Shown: positions 9,749 to 19,911, counted from the first letter of the stretch. The stretch: 64,000 nt of DNA from Paraflavisolibacter caeni (GCF_025628885.1 NZ_JAOTIF010000003.1:233348-297347); one strand, 5' to 3'. A program made the numbers and translations. Notes: generated by a model from the letters alone, not told the origin.

Positions 9749-10555
9749 ATGTCGATTGTCCGCATCAGTACCAACTTTAATATTGATATTGATTTTGAGA
9801 CGCCGCCTTTTCATCAAAGACTGTTTGCTTGGGCGATTGATTTATTCCTGCTTGTTTTTTACATTATCGTGGCCAGCAAGTTTATTAATTGGCTGGAACA
9901 ACGGGTAGGCTATAGTAAGGATAGTTTATATAATCTATGGGCAGTGGGATTGTTGCTCATTTTGCCTTTCTTTTTATATCACATTGTTTGTGAGGTGACC
10001 ATGAATGGTCAGAGTATTGGCAAAAAGTTGATGGGTATCAGGGTTGTAAGTGAAAATGGGGGTAGGCCAAGCATCAGCCAGTATATAATACGGTGGCTGA
10101 TACGCACCTCTGACTATACAGTGCTTATTATTATCATTTATGCACCTTATATAGCCGTTTACGGTCCAATGTTCTTTTGGGCCCTGGGTGGATCTGTTCT
10201 TTTGTTGTTTGTTGATATTGTTTTGGTTAATTCCAGAAAGCAACAACGGCTGGGTGATATCCTTGCGCATACTTTACTGATCAGGACAAAGCAAAATATG
10301 ACCATCAATGATACTATTTTCCAGGCTATAGCCAGTGATTATATCCCTTATTTCCCACAGGTGATGCAATTGAGTGATCGAGATATTAATACCTTGAAAT
10401 CAATACTTACCAGGGCTCAGAAAAGTAATGATCTATTGTTAGCAGCTAATACAAGTGAAAAAATTAAAAAACACCTGCATATTGAAACTTCAATGTCTCC
10501 GTTCGATTTCCTAGATGCATTGCTGAAAGATTATAATTATTTATCAGGAATATAA
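9749..10555 (+). CDS. RDD family membrane protein
   Basis: The protein has 268 residues with an RDD domain over about residues 20-180. It shows the opening motif FHQRLFAWAIDLFLL, three or four membrane helices, and the GQSIGKKLMGIRVV and RLGDILAHTLLI motifs. A soluble helical tail (about 190-268) follows. RDD proteins are implicated in transport, but no function is proven for this subgroup. In Bacteroidota this longer form is typically next to the SpoIIM gene, and here it sits just beyond the protease, so it is probably a partner of the MoxR/DUF58 system. Confidence 0.88.
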   Translation: MSIVRISTNFNIDIDFETPPFHQRLFAWAIDLFLLVFYIIVASKFINWLEQRVGYSKDSLYNLWAVGLLLILPFFLYHIVCEVTMNGQSIGKKLMGIRVVSENGGRPSISQYIIRWLIRTSDYTVLIIIIYAPYIAVYGPMFFWALGGSVLLLFVDIVLVNSRKQQRLGDILAHTLLIRTKQNMTINDTIFQAIASDYIPYFPQVMQLSDRDINTLKSILTRAQKSNDLLLAANTSEKIKKHLHIETSMSPFDFLDALLKDYNYLSGI

Positions 10556-10569
10556 AGGTTTGCCTGGTT

Positions 10570-11037
10570 TTAAGAAAACATAGAAGTCCCGATAACAGCG
10601 AAAATGATTCCGATGGCATAGAAAGCTAATAGAATGATCGTAATTATACCCAGGTAGCGAAAATAAGCTTTCAAATTTTGAAATGAATAATTCAACGCAT
10701 GCTGGTCGTTTCCATTTAAAGAAGCGCTCATTCGGTTGGCAAAACGTAACAAATAAAGAAGTGGAAAAAATATGATTAGGGCGCTGATGATATAAATAAA
10801 AGCGAACGCTCCCATGCCAAAAGTTCCAAAAATATTGGAAGAGCCGTATTCCTGACTTATGCTGCTACTCATTTCAGAGGACATGCCAATCAACATAAAA
10901 ATACCCATGACCAACATAAACGCAAGAAGGATGAAACCGCAGATTGCCAGGAATTTTGCCCACCGGGCAGTATCAGCAAGATGAGCTTTCGTTACAGGGT
11001 CGATGGACAGGGAAAATAAAGAAGAAGTAGGTTCCAT
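10570..11037 (-). CDS. DUF5362-like small membrane protein
   Basis: The protein has 155 residues with an N-terminal soluble stretch and three strongly hydrophobic segments (about 29-52, 72-100 and 127-152). The sequence between the last two, including LRFANRMSASLNGND and FQNLKAYFRYLGI, is the pattern of DUF5362 proteins common in Bacteroidota. It converges on the RDD gene with a 14-bp gap. The function is unknown. Confidence 0.75.
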   Translation of the reverse strand: MEPTSSLFSLSIDPVTKAHLADTARWAKFLAICGFILLAFMLVMGIFMLIGMSSEMSSSISQEYGSSNIFGTFGMGAFAFIYIISALIIFFPLLYLLRFANRMSASLNGNDQHALNYSFQNLKAYFRYLGIITIILLAFYAIGIIFAVIGTSMFS

Positions 11038-11184
11038 AATTATTAGGGTTTGATAAGATTAAATTTAACAGCATCTGTGTATTTATGCAAGTTTAATTTA
11101 TCACCCAAGAGTCCCCAGTCCCTGCAAAAGGGCACCAGGTTATTGTTGTAAACTGTTATAGGTGTTTTAAAGAAGATATAAAAG

Positions 11185-11219
11185 AAAAGGTTCTGAGCCT
11201 TATGGCTGCAGAACCTTTT
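11185..11219 (-). terminator. intrinsic terminator after proS
   Basis: An 11-bp perfect stem (11185-11195 with 11209-11219) has a further inner AGCC/GGCT pairing. On the minus strand it is followed by a T-rich tract. It lies 44 bp after the proS stop codon and so probably ends that transcript. Confidence 0.8.
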
Positions 11220-11262
11220 AAATATTAGATGTAGAAAAATGAATTGCTCTTTTTCACTCCCG

Positions 11263-12741
11263 TTAATAGGCCCGGGCAAAGAGGACGCGTTGTTTGGATG
11301 GCTTACCGGTTAGTATGCACTTGCCTTCTTCATGTGTATTGTTCAGAGGAATGCAGCGAATGGTCGCTTTGGTCTTTTCCTTGATCGCGTCTTCCGTTTC
11401 TGGTGTTCCATCCCAGTGAGCTGATACAAAACCTCCTTTTTCGTCCAGCATTTTTTCAAATTCTTCCCAGCTATCTACTATTGTGGTATGTTCCTCGCGG
11501 TAAGTATTAGCTTTTTGGTACAGGTTCTGCTGGATATCATTCAATAATTTCTGGATATTCTCTGCCAGGTTATCTAATGAAAGAGATTGCTTTTCTTTTG
11601 TATCCCTACGGGCAACTTCGGCAACATTGTTTTCCAGGTCTCTTGCTCCCAATGCAATCCGCACCGGAACACCCTTCATTTCATATTCGGCAAATTTCCA
11701 GCCTGGTCGGGTGTTGTCATTGTCGTCGTATTTGACACTGATGCCCATAGCTTTTAATTGGGAAATAATCTCGCCCACCTTGGCGTCAATTTTTGCTTTT
11801 TGTTCTGCGCCCTTGTAAATGGGAACGATTACTACCTGAAGCGGTGCAATTTTGGGTGGCAGAACTAAACCATCATCATCGCTGTGCGCCATAACGAGGG
11901 CTCCAATCAGTCGGGTACTCACGCCCCAGCTGGTAGCCCACACATATTCCTGTTTGTTTTCGCGGCTGAGGAACTTAACTTCAAAAGCTTTGGCAAAATT
12001 TTGTCCCAGGAAGTGGGAAGTTCCAGCCTGCAAAGCTTTCCCATCCTGCATTAGTGCTTCAATGCAATAGGTGTCTTCAGCACCTGCAAAACGTTCATTC
12101 GGCGTTTTTACGCCTTTTACTACAGGCAATGCCATATACTCTTCGGCAAATGTGGCATATACATCCAGCATTTTCTCTGTTTCAACAATGGCTTCTTCGG
12201 CAGTAGCATGGGCCGTATGGCCTTCCTGCCAGAGGAATTCAGCTGTGCGCAAAAAAAGCCGGGTACGCATTTCCCAGCGTACTACGTTGGCCCATTGGTT
12301 GACCAGGATAGGGAGGTCGCGATAAGATTGTATCCAGTCTTTATAAGTATTCCAGATAATTGCTTCACTGGTTGGACGTACGATCAGTTCTTCTTCCAGT
12401 TTTGCCTCAGGATCTACAATTAATTTGCCTTTGTTGGAAGGATCTGTTTTCAAGCGGTAGTGAGTAACAACGGCGCACTCTTTTGCAAAGCCTTCTGCGT
12501 TTTTCTCTTCAGCCTCAAACAAGCTTTTGGGGACAAAAAGAGGGAAGTAGGCATTTTGATGCCCGGTTTCCTTGAACATTTTATCCAGCACATCTCTCAT
12601 ATTTTCCCAAAGCGCAAAGCCATAAGGTTTTATCACCATACAGCCTCTGACAGCAGAGTAATCTGCCAGTCCGCCTTTGATCACGAGGTCGTTATACCAT
12701 TGTGAGTAATCCTGTGACCGTGAAGTAATTTCCTTGCTCAT
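11263..12741 (-). CDS. proS: proline--tRNA ligase, class III (archaeal/eukaryal type)
   Basis: The protein has 492 residues and charges tRNA-Pro with proline. The class II synthetase motifs are visible: motif 2 in [18 protein letters not shown] (about 147-165) followed by [10 protein letters not shown], and motif 3 near [14 protein letters not shown]. There is an anticodon-binding region after residue 290, and a C-terminal domain ending in a terminal Tyr as in type-3 ProRS. The insertion editing domain of E. coli-type ProRS is absent, as expected for this class. The ATG at 12741 fits the known N-terminus. Confidence 0.96.
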   Translation of the reverse strand: MSKEITSRSQDYSQWYNDLVIKGGLADYSAVRGCMVIKPYGFALWENMRDVLDKMFKETGHQNAYFPLFVPKSLFEAEEKNAEGFAKECAVVTHYRLKTDPSNKGKLIVDPEAKLEEELIVRPTSEAIIWNTYKDWIQSYRDLPILVNQWANVVRWEMRTRLFLRTAEFLWQEGHTAHATAEEAIVETEKMLDVYATFAEEYMALPVVKGVKTPNERFAGAEDTYCIEALMQDGKALQAGTSHFLGQNFAKAFEVKFLSRENKQEYVWATSWGVSTRLIGALVMAHSDDDGLVLPPKIAPLQVVIVPIYKGAEQKAKIDAKVGEIISQLKAMGISVKYDDNDNTRPGWKFAEYEMKGVPVRIALGARDLENNVAEVARRDTKEKQSLSLDNLAENIQKLLNDIQQNLYQKANTYREEHTTIVDSWEEFEKMLDEKGGFVSAHWDGTPETEDAIKEKTKATIRCIPLNNTHEEGKCILTGKPSKQRVLFARAY

Positions 12742-12897
12742 ATATTGGTTTGAAGTTTGGAGTTGTCAGTTTGGAGAACTGATAACTATTCTTTTCTTTA
12801 TCATTAGTTTAACAGCAAACTGCTGTAACTTAGATAAGGATGGTAATTAAATTTGATGCGCAAAAGTAGGCATCTTCCACGTTTAAATACGACTGCC

Positions 12898-13701
12898 ATG
12901 AAAACAGTTTTACCGCTTCTCGCCCTTATTACCTTCTTCACCAGCTGCTCGACCGCATATAAATCAGGACAAACACCTGATGACGTATATTATTCACCTG
13001 AGCGACCACAAGTTGTCCGTAATGAATATGCCCAGGTAGATAAAGAAAATGACCGTCAGTATCGCGGCAGCAGAAGAAATGAATACCAGGATGATTATTA
13101 TAACGACAATTACTACAATGACCGGTACCTGCGCATGATGGTACGTAACCGTAGAACATGGTCTGATTTGGATTTTTATTATAGCGATCCTTATGCTTAC
13201 AGGTATAATTATCCTAACTATTTCTCCAACTACTGGAGTCCGTATAGTGCCTGGAACTCGAATTCATACTGGAATTATTACTATAATCCATATTGCAGCC
13301 ATTTTTATAATCCTTACTATTATACCAATACTTATTATGGCGGTAGTTATGGCAATGTAATTATCGTGAATCCGAAGAGTCCGGTTTATAACCGGCCTCG
13401 AACTGCTAACCTGCAGGTGTACAATTCACCGCAAAAATCGCAGGGCACTCGCCAGCAGAGTTATGGAAATTATAAAAGTGGAGATGCTCCTGTTTACTCT
13501 ACTCCTGCACCAAGACGCAGCAGTAATACAGGAAATGAGCTGAGAGATATTTTTGGAAGCAGTAATTCATCTTCCTCTGGCAATAATTCCTCTATTTCGC
13601 CCTCAAGGCCCTCCAGTAGTAGTTCTGGTAATTCAGGTAGCTCCGGAAGCTCTAGCAGTAGTTCGGGAGGTGCAAGCCGGGCCCCATCACGCAGTTTTTA
13701 A
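12898..13701 (+). CDS. Tyr/Asn- and Ser-rich lipoprotein, unknown function
   Basis: From the ATG at 12898 the protein has 267 residues. A signal peptide ends at a probable lipidation Cys (FFTSC). The middle (about 60-160) is extremely rich in Tyr, Asn and Trp, and the tail (about 215-262) is almost entirely Ser and Gly. A TAnnTTTG -7 box at 12848-12855 fits a start at 12898 with a leader of about 35 nt. An upstream in-frame ATG (12856) would place residues before the signal peptide and overlap the promoter. Low-complexity proteins of this kind are common in Bacteroidota outer membranes. Confidence 0.8.
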   Translation: MKTVLPLLALITFFTSCSTAYKSGQTPDDVYYSPERPQVVRNEYAQVDKENDRQYRGSRRNEYQDDYYNDNYYNDRYLRMMVRNRRTWSDLDFYYSDPYAYRYNYPNYFSNYWSPYSAWNSNSYWNYYYNPYCSHFYNPYYYTNTYYGGSYGNVIIVNPKSPVYNRPRTANLQVYNSPQKSQGTRQQSYGNYKSGDAPVYSTPAPRRSSNTGNELRDIFGSSNSSSSGNNSSISPSRPSSSSSGNSGSSGSSSSSSGGASRAPSRSF

Positions 13702-13789
13702 AGATATTTGAATCGTAAAAAGGTTTTATGGGTGTTGGCAGCGGCATCTATAGAACCTTTTTTATAAAGCATAGTTTGAAAAGTACAAT

Positions 13790-15334
13790 ATGAAAAAAAT
13801 ATTACTATTAACAGTCGGTTATTTACTGTCACAATCAATATTGGCACAAGAGCCTTCTGATGCGCTCAGGTTCTCCTGGACAGTGCCCAGTGGGACAGCC
13901 CGCCAACAGGCAATAGGGGGCGCTATGGGGTCTTTGGGAGGGGATATTTCAGCTGCTTATGTTAATCCTGCAGGCTTAGCCTTTTATAAGACCGGTGATT
14001 TTGTTTTTAGTCCTATATACCAGGTACAAAGGGCAAAGGGATCTTATCTGGGCTATAATGAAAGCGAGGTGAAAAGGAAAATGCTTTGGGGAACAACAGG
14101 ATTTGTGACCGGATCGGGTGGAAATGGACGCAAAGTAAAGAGCACTTCTTTTGCGCTTGCTTATAACCGCAGTGCAGATTTCAACAGCAATTTTACTTAC
14201 AAGGGTGCAAATAATACCAGCTCTTATTCGCAGAAATATCTCGAAGAAATAGCTGGTGATAAAAGCGGTAATAGTGTGAATGTCAACTATCCATTTGGGG
14301 CCAGCCTGGCATTTAGAACCCTATGGATCGATACCGTTGGTGGAGGTACTGAACCAAACTTTGATTTTCAAAGCCGGTCCCAGAATATTTTGACTTCCGC
14401 TGGCCTATTACAAAGGCAAACATTTCAATCGAGGGGTGGTATCCATGAATTTGCCATTGCGGGTGCAATTAATTTAAATGATAAAGTGATGCTGGGCGGA
14501 ACTCTTGGAATTCCTGTTTTAAGTTATCATCGTAACACGCAGTTCGCAGAGGCCGATGCCACCGAAAACAGCTCGAACCAATTTAATTTTGCAACAGTAG
14601 ATGAGGATATTGATGTAAGCGGGGCTGGCATCAATCTGAAGGCAGGTGTGATTTTTAAGCCGGAAGAATACTGGAGGATAGGTTTCGCTTTTCATACACC
14701 TACACTTTACAGTTTAACGGATCATACGATGATCACTGTTACGGCAGATGTGGAATCGGCTGATGGGACATTGTTTACCAATAACGAAGATATTACCGGC
14801 GCTCCTTCTGAGTTTAAATACACTTTTACTTCTCCATATAGGGCAATAGCCAGTGTTTCGTATGTATTGCGGGAAACCCAGGATATTTCACAACAGAAGG
14901 GATTTCTTACCGCTGATATTGAATATGTGAATTATAAGGCTTCCTCTTATGAGCCCGATCAGGAAAGTGCATACGATACAGGTACCACGGAATATTTGAA
15001 ATCCCTTAACCGGGCTATTGACAATGCTTATAAGGGCGCTTTCAATATCAGGGCCGGTGGCGAACTGAAGTTTACCACTTTTATGGTTCGTGCTGGTGCT
15101 GCGTACTATGGCAATCCGTATCAAAACATTAATGGTGAAAAAGGCAGCAAGCTAAATCTGAGTGGTGGGATTGGCTATCGGGATAAGGGTTTTTTTGCTG
15201 ATCTTACCTATGTGCATTCTATACAGAAAGATACTCATTTTCCTTACCGCCTGATTGATCCCAGTCAGTATTATGGAGCTCAAATCAAGTCGAATGTGGG
15301 CAATGTGCTGATGACGGTGGGATTGAAGTTTTGA
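13790..15334 (+). CDS. FadL/OmpP1/TodX-family outer membrane transport protein
   Basis: The protein has 514 residues. A signal peptide ends after about residue 20 (ILAQ). The family motif GGAMGSLGGDISAAYVNPAGLA lies near residues 42-64, followed by a long beta-barrel pattern ending in VLMTVGLKF with a terminal Phe. The N-terminal NPAGLA string is the hallmark of FadL-like channels that take up hydrophobic compounds across the outer membrane. The substrate is unknown. A strong hairpin follows the gene. Confidence 0.85.
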   Translation: MKKILLLTVGYLLSQSILAQEPSDALRFSWTVPSGTARQQAIGGAMGSLGGDISAAYVNPAGLAFYKTGDFVFSPIYQVQRAKGSYLGYNESEVKRKMLWGTTGFVTGSGGNGRKVKSTSFALAYNRSADFNSNFTYKGANNTSSYSQKYLEEIAGDKSGNSVNVNYPFGASLAFRTLWIDTVGGGTEPNFDFQSRSQNILTSAGLLQRQTFQSRGGIHEFAIAGAINLNDKVMLGGTLGIPVLSYHRNTQFAEADATENSSNQFNFATVDEDIDVSGAGINLKAGVIFKPEEYWRIGFAFHTPTLYSLTDHTMITVTADVESADGTLFTNNEDITGAPSEFKYTFTSPYRAIASVSYVLRETQDISQQKGFLTADIEYVNYKASSYEPDQESAYDTGTTEYLKSLNRAIDNAYKGAFNIRAGGELKFTTFMVRAGAAYYGNPYQNINGEKGSKLNLSGGIGYRDKGFFADLTYVHSIQKDTHFPYRLIDPSQYYGAQIKSNVGNVLMTVGLKF

Positions 15335-15353
15335 AAGGTGAGTGTTGATCATG

Positions 15354-15405
15354 AAAAGTCCTGAAGTGGATTTGTTTAAATGAACAAGGCACTTCAGGAC
15401 TTTTT
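15354..15405. terminator. bidirectional intrinsic terminator
   Basis: A stem of about 15 bp (AAAGTCCTGAAGTG pairing with CACTTCAGGACTTT) is flanked by an A-run on the left and a T-run on the right. It can end the porin gene on the plus strand and the lipoprotein gene on the minus strand. Confidence 0.85.
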
Positions 15406-15450
15406 ATTTATAGATTAGCTGGATCGCAGCCATCGATATTAGTTAAGTAA

Positions 15451-15894
15451 TTATTGCTTTTTAAAGGTCGCGGTAACATCAACCTGTCCCAAAAGAGGGG
15501 CATTTTGCTTGTAACCAACTCTTAAATTTGTGCCATCAAAACTTATGATGTTTAATGTTTGATCCTTAATGGTGATGGTAGAGCTATTGGGTAAACTCCA
15601 AGTTCCATTATCACTTCCATCGGGAGAACATTTTGTACCAGCATCTGTGGAAACGAAGGTGTTATCTGTTTTTAAGGTTAAGATATCATCTTTTTTGCAA
15701 GCAGGAAGAATGGTTGGGTAGCTAGTAATATCTATATCTATACCATTGACTTTTCCTGTTGCAGAAACTAACATGTAGCTGCCGGCAAGGTTTTCTTTTG
15801 TAATGGCTGAGGGGTCATTATTGTTGTCATCATCTTTATTACAAGAAGAGACCAAAAGCAGAAGGCTACAAATGGTTAAGAGGTGTTTTATCAT
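15451..15894 (-). CDS. lipocalin-like lipoprotein
   Basis: The protein has 147 residues. It has a lipoprotein signal peptide with the lipobox Cys at LLVSSC, followed by an acidic linker (NKDDDNNND) typical of surface-exposed Bacteroidota lipoproteins. The rest, with LAGSYMLVSATG, DDILTLKTDNTF and GTWSLPNSSTITI, matches the small lipocalin-like domain family of this phylum. The ligand is unknown. A related-looking lipoprotein lies directly upstream on the same strand. Confidence 0.8.
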   Translation of the reverse strand: MIKHLLTICSLLLLVSSCNKDDDNNNDPSAITKENLAGSYMLVSATGKVNGIDIDITSYPTILPACKKDDILTLKTDNTFVSTDAGTKCSPDGSDNGTWSLPNSSTITIKDQTLNIISFDGTNLRVGYKQNAPLLGQVDVTATFKKQ

Positions 15895-15951
15895 TTTAGA
15901 TAGATTTAATTGTCTTTGTATAACTATAAATCTAAGGTTGGAATTTAAAAA

Positions 15952-16743
15952 TTACTGGCACGAGTAACTATAGCTGGCTAACACAACACCTCCTATTTTT
16001 AAATCCTTTAAATTCTTCTTATCATCTGAAACATAATCAATCTGGGTGTTCTCAAGTTTAGTTACATTATTTTCACTGAAAGCCATTGGCAATAGAGATC
16101 CTTGTGAATCAAATAAAAGAGGGTTGAAGAAAAAGTCAATCTGATATGTCTGGCTATTTTGTTTTTTGAAAAGATTGGGATTCGTATCATAAGTATAATT
16201 GATAGTTCCCTGGGTAGTATCGGTATAGTCTACATAACTTAAAGAAGTGATGTTGTTCCCTGTATAAGTATAGGTATTTTCCACCAGGAGGTCAGAAGCC
16301 CCGCCAGTCACATCTAAATACCTTACTTTACTGAGTTTTCCGCCGGTATAAACGAAGTCAAGCCGATAGACTGATGAATAAGTGGAACTTGTATTTGATT
16401 TAGAAAAGGTTTCAATTTTGCTAACTGTATTATCACTATTATAACTTATCTGGTCATAAGCTTCTGGAGATGATCCCGCTGAAAAGAAATAATTGCGTTT
16501 AGAGACATTATTACCAGTATACTCGAAAGTAAAATTGTAATCGTTGAATTGGATTTTCGATACCTGGTTGCCTGTATAAGTATAAGTACCAGTTTCAATA
16601 ACCTGGCCGCTGTCGAAATATTGCACATTTGAAACCTTACAAGCATTTTCTGAATTTCCCCCATTGTCATCATCTTTCTTACAGGCCGCAAAAAAAGTTG
16701 AAGAAAATAGAGTGAGAATCAAGGCGATTTTAAGGTGATTCAT
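15952..16743 (-). CDS. lipoprotein with YTGN-type repeats
   Basis: The protein has 263 residues. The signal peptide ends at the lipobox Cys in FFAAC, followed by a KKDDDNGGN acidic linker. The body holds irregular repeats built around YTYTGNQVSKI, FEYTGNNVSKR, FVYTGGKLSKV and YTYTGNNITSL, alternating strands like YD-type or DUF4595-like beta repeats. It probably folds as a surface beta structure. It is 57 bp upstream of the lipocalin-like gene and may be co-transcribed. The function is unknown. Confidence 0.8.
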   Translation of the reverse strand: MNHLKIALILTLFSSTFFAACKKDDDNGGNSENACKVSNVQYFDSGQVIETGTYTYTGNQVSKIQFNDYNFTFEYTGNNVSKRNYFFSAGSSPEAYDQISYNSDNTVSKIETFSKSNTSSTYSSVYRLDFVYTGGKLSKVRYLDVTGGASDLLVENTYTYTGNNITSLSYVDYTDTTQGTINYTYDTNPNLFKKQNSQTYQIDFFFNPLLFDSQGSLLPMAFSENNVTKLENTQIDYVSDDKKNLKDLKIGGVVLASYSYSCQ

Positions 16744-16865
16744 GAGAGGGTGTTTTGAAATGTTAAATTAATTACAATCTACAAAAAAATAACATTTAAA
16801 ACTAATGTAGATAAAAGTATATTATAACAAGGTGGGCAAAATATTGGCTAGTACTGAATAAATTT

Positions 16866-17759
16866 TTAATTATTAATTAATAATTTACAGATGGTGTCAA
16901 CATCGCGAGGGTCTAACCATTGATATTCCTTGTCTTTCCGGAACCAGGTCATTTGTCTTTTTGCATACTGGCGGGTGTTTTTTTTGATGTCTTCTACAGC
17001 CTCTGACAATGTGATCTCCCCTGAGAAATAAGTAAAGAGTTCTTTATATCCAACTGTTTGTAAAGCATTCAGTTGTTGATAGGGAAGGAGGGACTGCACT
17101 TCTTCCAGCAGTCCTATTTCCATCATATGATCCACCCGGTTATTGATATTTTGGTGCAGTAGTTCTTTGGGAAGTTCCAGGGCAATTTTTTCTATTTTGA
17201 AATCCCGTGTAGCTTTAGCTCCCTTTCTATAATCCAGGATTGACCTCCCGGTTGCTTTTTTTACTTCCAAAGCCCTTATCAGGCGGTGTGGATTTTGGAT
17301 ATCGGCTTTCAGATAAAATTCTTCATCGAGGTTCTGCACCTGCTCCTGTAACCAGGTTAATCCATGCTGTCGATATTGATCGTTGATTTCATTTCTTACC
17401 TGTATGGGTATATCAGGCATTTCATCCAAGCCATCACAAAATGCTTTAATATATAGCCCTGTTCCGCCTACCATTACAGTAACATCATACTTTGAAAAGA
17501 TCTCCTTGCATTTTTCCAAAGCATACTGTTCAAAAGTGGCAGCATTTACATTTTGATGAACGGAATGGGACGCAATAAAGTGGTGTTTTACTTCGGCGAG
17601 TTCTTCTTCCGAAGGTCTTGCCACACCTATATTCATTTCTTTATAGCACTGACGGCTATCAGCGGAAATGATCTCTGTGCCCAATTGTTTGGCCACAGAG
17701 ATAGCAACAGATGTTTTACCTACAGCTGTAGGACCTGCGATTATAATGACGGTTTTCAA
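16866..17759 (-). CDS. miaA: tRNA dimethylallyltransferase MiaA
   Basis: The protein has 297 residues and transfers a dimethylallyl group to A37 of tRNAs reading UNN codons. It has a Walker A-like GPTAVGKTS at residues 9-17, the DSRQ motif at 34-37, and a GTGLYIKA segment near residue 100. It has normal full length for the family. The gene starts at an ATG and lies 9 bp after the pRiA4b ORF-3-like gene, with cca and tsaC further upstream on the same strand. Confidence 0.96.
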   Translation of the reverse strand: MKTVIIIAGPTAVGKTSVAISVAKQLGTEIISADSRQCYKEMNIGVARPSEEELAEVKHHFIASHSVHQNVNAATFEQYALEKCKEIFSKYDVTVMVGGTGLYIKAFCDGLDEMPDIPIQVRNEINDQYRQHGLTWLQEQVQNLDEEFYLKADIQNPHRLIRALEVKKATGRSILDYRKGAKATRDFKIEKIALELPKELLHQNINNRVDHMMEIGLLEEVQSLLPYQQLNALQTVGYKELFTYFSGEITLSEAVEDIKKNTRQYAKRQMTWFRKDKEYQWLDPRDVDTICKLLINN

Positions 17760-17768
17760 ATATTTTTT

Positions 17769-18332
17769 TTAATATTCGTCCTGATGATCTTCGTGTCGTT
17801 CCTCAGTGTCATTGCCGTGGGTGTCGTCCTCGCCTTCTTCGCCAAAGCCTTCAGCGTCTTTTGTGAGGTCATACTTTTCTTCAACATCAGCAAAGCGTTC
17901 GCCCAGCAAACTTTTTGTACCGTACTGACTAGGTGGAATACCTTCTTTGCGTACAACGGCCGGGTAAGTAAGCTTAGGATTTTCTTCTTTGGTAACATTG
18001 ATCAATTGAACCAGAAACGTCCAATTTTTATTGAAATCATAGACATAGATGAATTTCTGATTTGGATCCCGAATTTCTGAACCTATGGCTGTCTCCTTCA
18101 TGAGCAGCGGCGGCGCTTTGTACTGTTTGTTGTACACGTCCAAAGAGATTTCCCGACCACGCTGCCAGTTATCGTTACTGCGGTAAAATGTAGCATCATG
18201 CTTTTTGTCAAATTCATATGCCTTCAGGATTGACTCGTGCAGGTCAAAGAAATTTTGGGTGTGGCGAATGGCAACATCTCTATAAATGCTATCATCTTCT
18301 TCGAAATAGATCCTGAATTTCAATATAGCCAT
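17769..18332 (-). CDS. plasmid pRiA4b ORF-3-like (IS1096 TnpR-like) family protein
   Basis: The protein has 187 residues. The N-terminal half (VAIRHTQNFFDLHESILKAYEFD and FYRSNDNWQRGREI) and the later KFIYVYDFNKNWTFLVQL match the pRiA4b ORF-3-like fold. Despite the name there is no transposase or terminal repeat nearby, and the gene sits between housekeeping tRNA genes. The last about 35 residues are very acidic with several His residues and look disordered. A TAnnTTTG -7 box is seen at 18359-18366 on the minus strand. The function is unknown. Confidence 0.8.
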   Translation of the reverse strand: MAILKFRIYFEEDDSIYRDVAIRHTQNFFDLHESILKAYEFDKKHDATFYRSNDNWQRGREISLDVYNKQYKAPPLLMKETAIGSEIRDPNQKFIYVYDFNKNWTFLVQLINVTKEENPKLTYPAVVRKEGIPPSQYGTKSLLGERFADVEEKYDLTKDAEGFGEEGEDDTHGNDTEERHEDHQDEY

Positions 18333-18421
18333 GTAGATATTTTAAATAATATATCAAACAAAAGTAAGAGGGAATAATTTGAAAATATGAAAATGTAACA
18401 ATTAGCAAGTAAACGTACCCC

Positions 18422-19849
18422 CTATGCCTTGTCTGTGGCCTTCAAATTTCGTTCCTTGCCTTTTGCGAGCATAAATTGAAAAGCGGCTTCAAATTGGTTA
18501 GGAATATGACCGTCCAAAATTGCCTCTCGTATTGCATTCTTAATATCACCAACATGCCTGCAAGGTCCGATGCCAAAGGTCTGCATTATCGTTTCTCCAG
18601 TTATTGGTGGCTGCCAGTTACGGAGGCGGTCTTTTTCTTCTACTTCGTGGCAGCGTTCGCGCACATGTTCGAAGTTTTCAAGGTAGCGCTTTACTTTTTG
18701 CTTGTTCTTAGAAGTAATATCCGATTCGCATAGTATCATCAGGTCGTCAATGTCTTCCCCGGCATCGAAAAGCAATCTTCTTATTGCAGAGTCTGTTATG
18801 TTTTCCTTACTTAGGCTTATGGGACGTAGGTGCAATTCCACCAATTTTTTCACATACTTCATATTTTCACCCAAAGGAAGTTTGAGTTTATTGAAAATCT
18901 TGGGGACCATTTTGCCGCCCACCACTTCGTGCCCGTGGAAAGTCCAGCCGTGTTCTTCTTCAAATTTTTTTGTTGCAGGTTTGCCAATGTCATGCAGAAT
19001 AGCAGCCCAGCGTAACCAGAGATCGAGTGACTTTGCAGCAACGTTATCCAGCACCTGGAGGGTATGGTAGAAATTATCTTTATGTCCGATGCCGTCGATG
19101 TTTTCGGCTCCGGAAAGCGCTTCCATTTGTGGAAAAATATAGTGCAGCAAACCAGTTTCAAACATCAATTTGAATCCTATTGATGGTTTGGTGCTCATGA
19201 TAATTTTATTCAGCTCATCGGTTATGCGTTCCTGGGAAATGATCTTGATCCGGTCGGCATTTTTAGTAATAGCATTTAATGTATTTTCTTCAATAGTAAA
19301 CTTTAACTGGGTTGCGAAGCGTATTGCCCTCATCATGCGTAAGGGATCATCGCTAAAGGTTTGTGAAGGATCCATGGGGGTTTTGATGATCTTGTTTTCA
19401 ATATCATCTAAACCAGTGAATGGGTCGATCAGTGTTCCGTAATCCGCTTTATTCAAACTAATTGCAAGTGCATTAATAGTAAAGTCGCGACGGTTTTGAT
19501 CGTCTATGAGCGTTCCTGGCATTACTTCCGGATTGCGGGAGTGCGACTGGTAACTTTCTTTGCGAGCACCAACAAATTCAATATCAAAGCCACTGCTCAG
19601 TTTAAAATGAGCAGTGCCGTAGTGTTTAAATAAATTAACCTGCGGAGCAGGGTGAAACTGTAATGAAGCTGTTTTTGCCAATTTCAGACCGTCTCCCACA
19701 CAAACAATATCAGCATCTTTAGTAGCCCGGTGCAGAATCTTGTCGCGCACAAACCCACCTATAAGGTAGCAAGGCATGTGCAATTGTTCTGCAGCTGCAG
19801 ATATCTTTTTTAATATAGCCTCTTCCTTTTCTGTAAAATGAATCTCCAT
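18422..19849 (-). CDS. cca: CCA tRNA nucleotidyltransferase with HD domain
   Basis: The protein has 475 residues. The N-terminal nucleotidyltransferase head shows [11 protein letters not shown] at 31-41 and the catalytic DAD at about 45-47, followed by the [10 protein letters not shown] motif. Then comes the poly(A)-polymerase-type head domain and a C-terminal HD domain with [10 protein letters not shown] near residue 280. It adds or repairs the 3' CCA of tRNAs. The HD part is expected to have phosphohydrolase activity. It lies 89 bp upstream of the pRiA4b-like gene on the same strand. Confidence 0.94.
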   Translation of the reverse strand: MEIHFTEKEEAILKKISAAAEQLHMPCYLIGGFVRDKILHRATKDADIVCVGDGLKLAKTASLQFHPAPQVNLFKHYGTAHFKLSSGFDIEFVGARKESYQSHSRNPEVMPGTLIDDQNRRDFTINALAISLNKADYGTLIDPFTGLDDIENKIIKTPMDPSQTFSDDPLRMMRAIRFATQLKFTIEENTLNAITKNADRIKIISQERITDELNKIIMSTKPSIGFKLMFETGLLHYIFPQMEALSGAENIDGIGHKDNFYHTLQVLDNVAAKSLDLWLRWAAILHDIGKPATKKFEEEHGWTFHGHEVVGGKMVPKIFNKLKLPLGENMKYVKKLVELHLRPISLSKENITDSAIRRLLFDAGEDIDDLMILCESDITSKNKQKVKRYLENFEHVRERCHEVEEKDRLRNWQPPITGETIMQTFGIGPCRHVGDIKNAIREAILDGHIPNQFEAAFQFMLAKGKERNLKATDKA

Positions 19850-19896
19850 AGATCAACAAAGATAGGTATACACTTCCCGACAAAACCATACCCCAG

Positions 19897-19911
19897 TCCG
19901 CCTGAGGCGGA
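19897..19911. repeat. short GC-rich palindrome between tsaC and cca
   Basis: A 6-bp GC-rich arm pair (TCCGCC / GGCGGA) with a 3-nt loop lies in the 123-bp gap between the tsaC stop and the cca start. A second small CACAA/TTGTG pair follows shortly after. It could be a terminator core for tsaC, but no T-run is evident. Confidence 0.4.

Noticed and set aside
11043..11279. 78-codon minus-strand frame after proS
   Set aside because: It overlaps the proS end and the intrinsic terminator at 11185-11219 and has no family-like sequence.
17769..18332. Insertion sequence or transposon remnant
   Set aside because: The pRiA4b/IS1096-type name suggests mobility, but no transposase, inverted terminal repeats or target duplications are present, and the gene lies among housekeeping genes.
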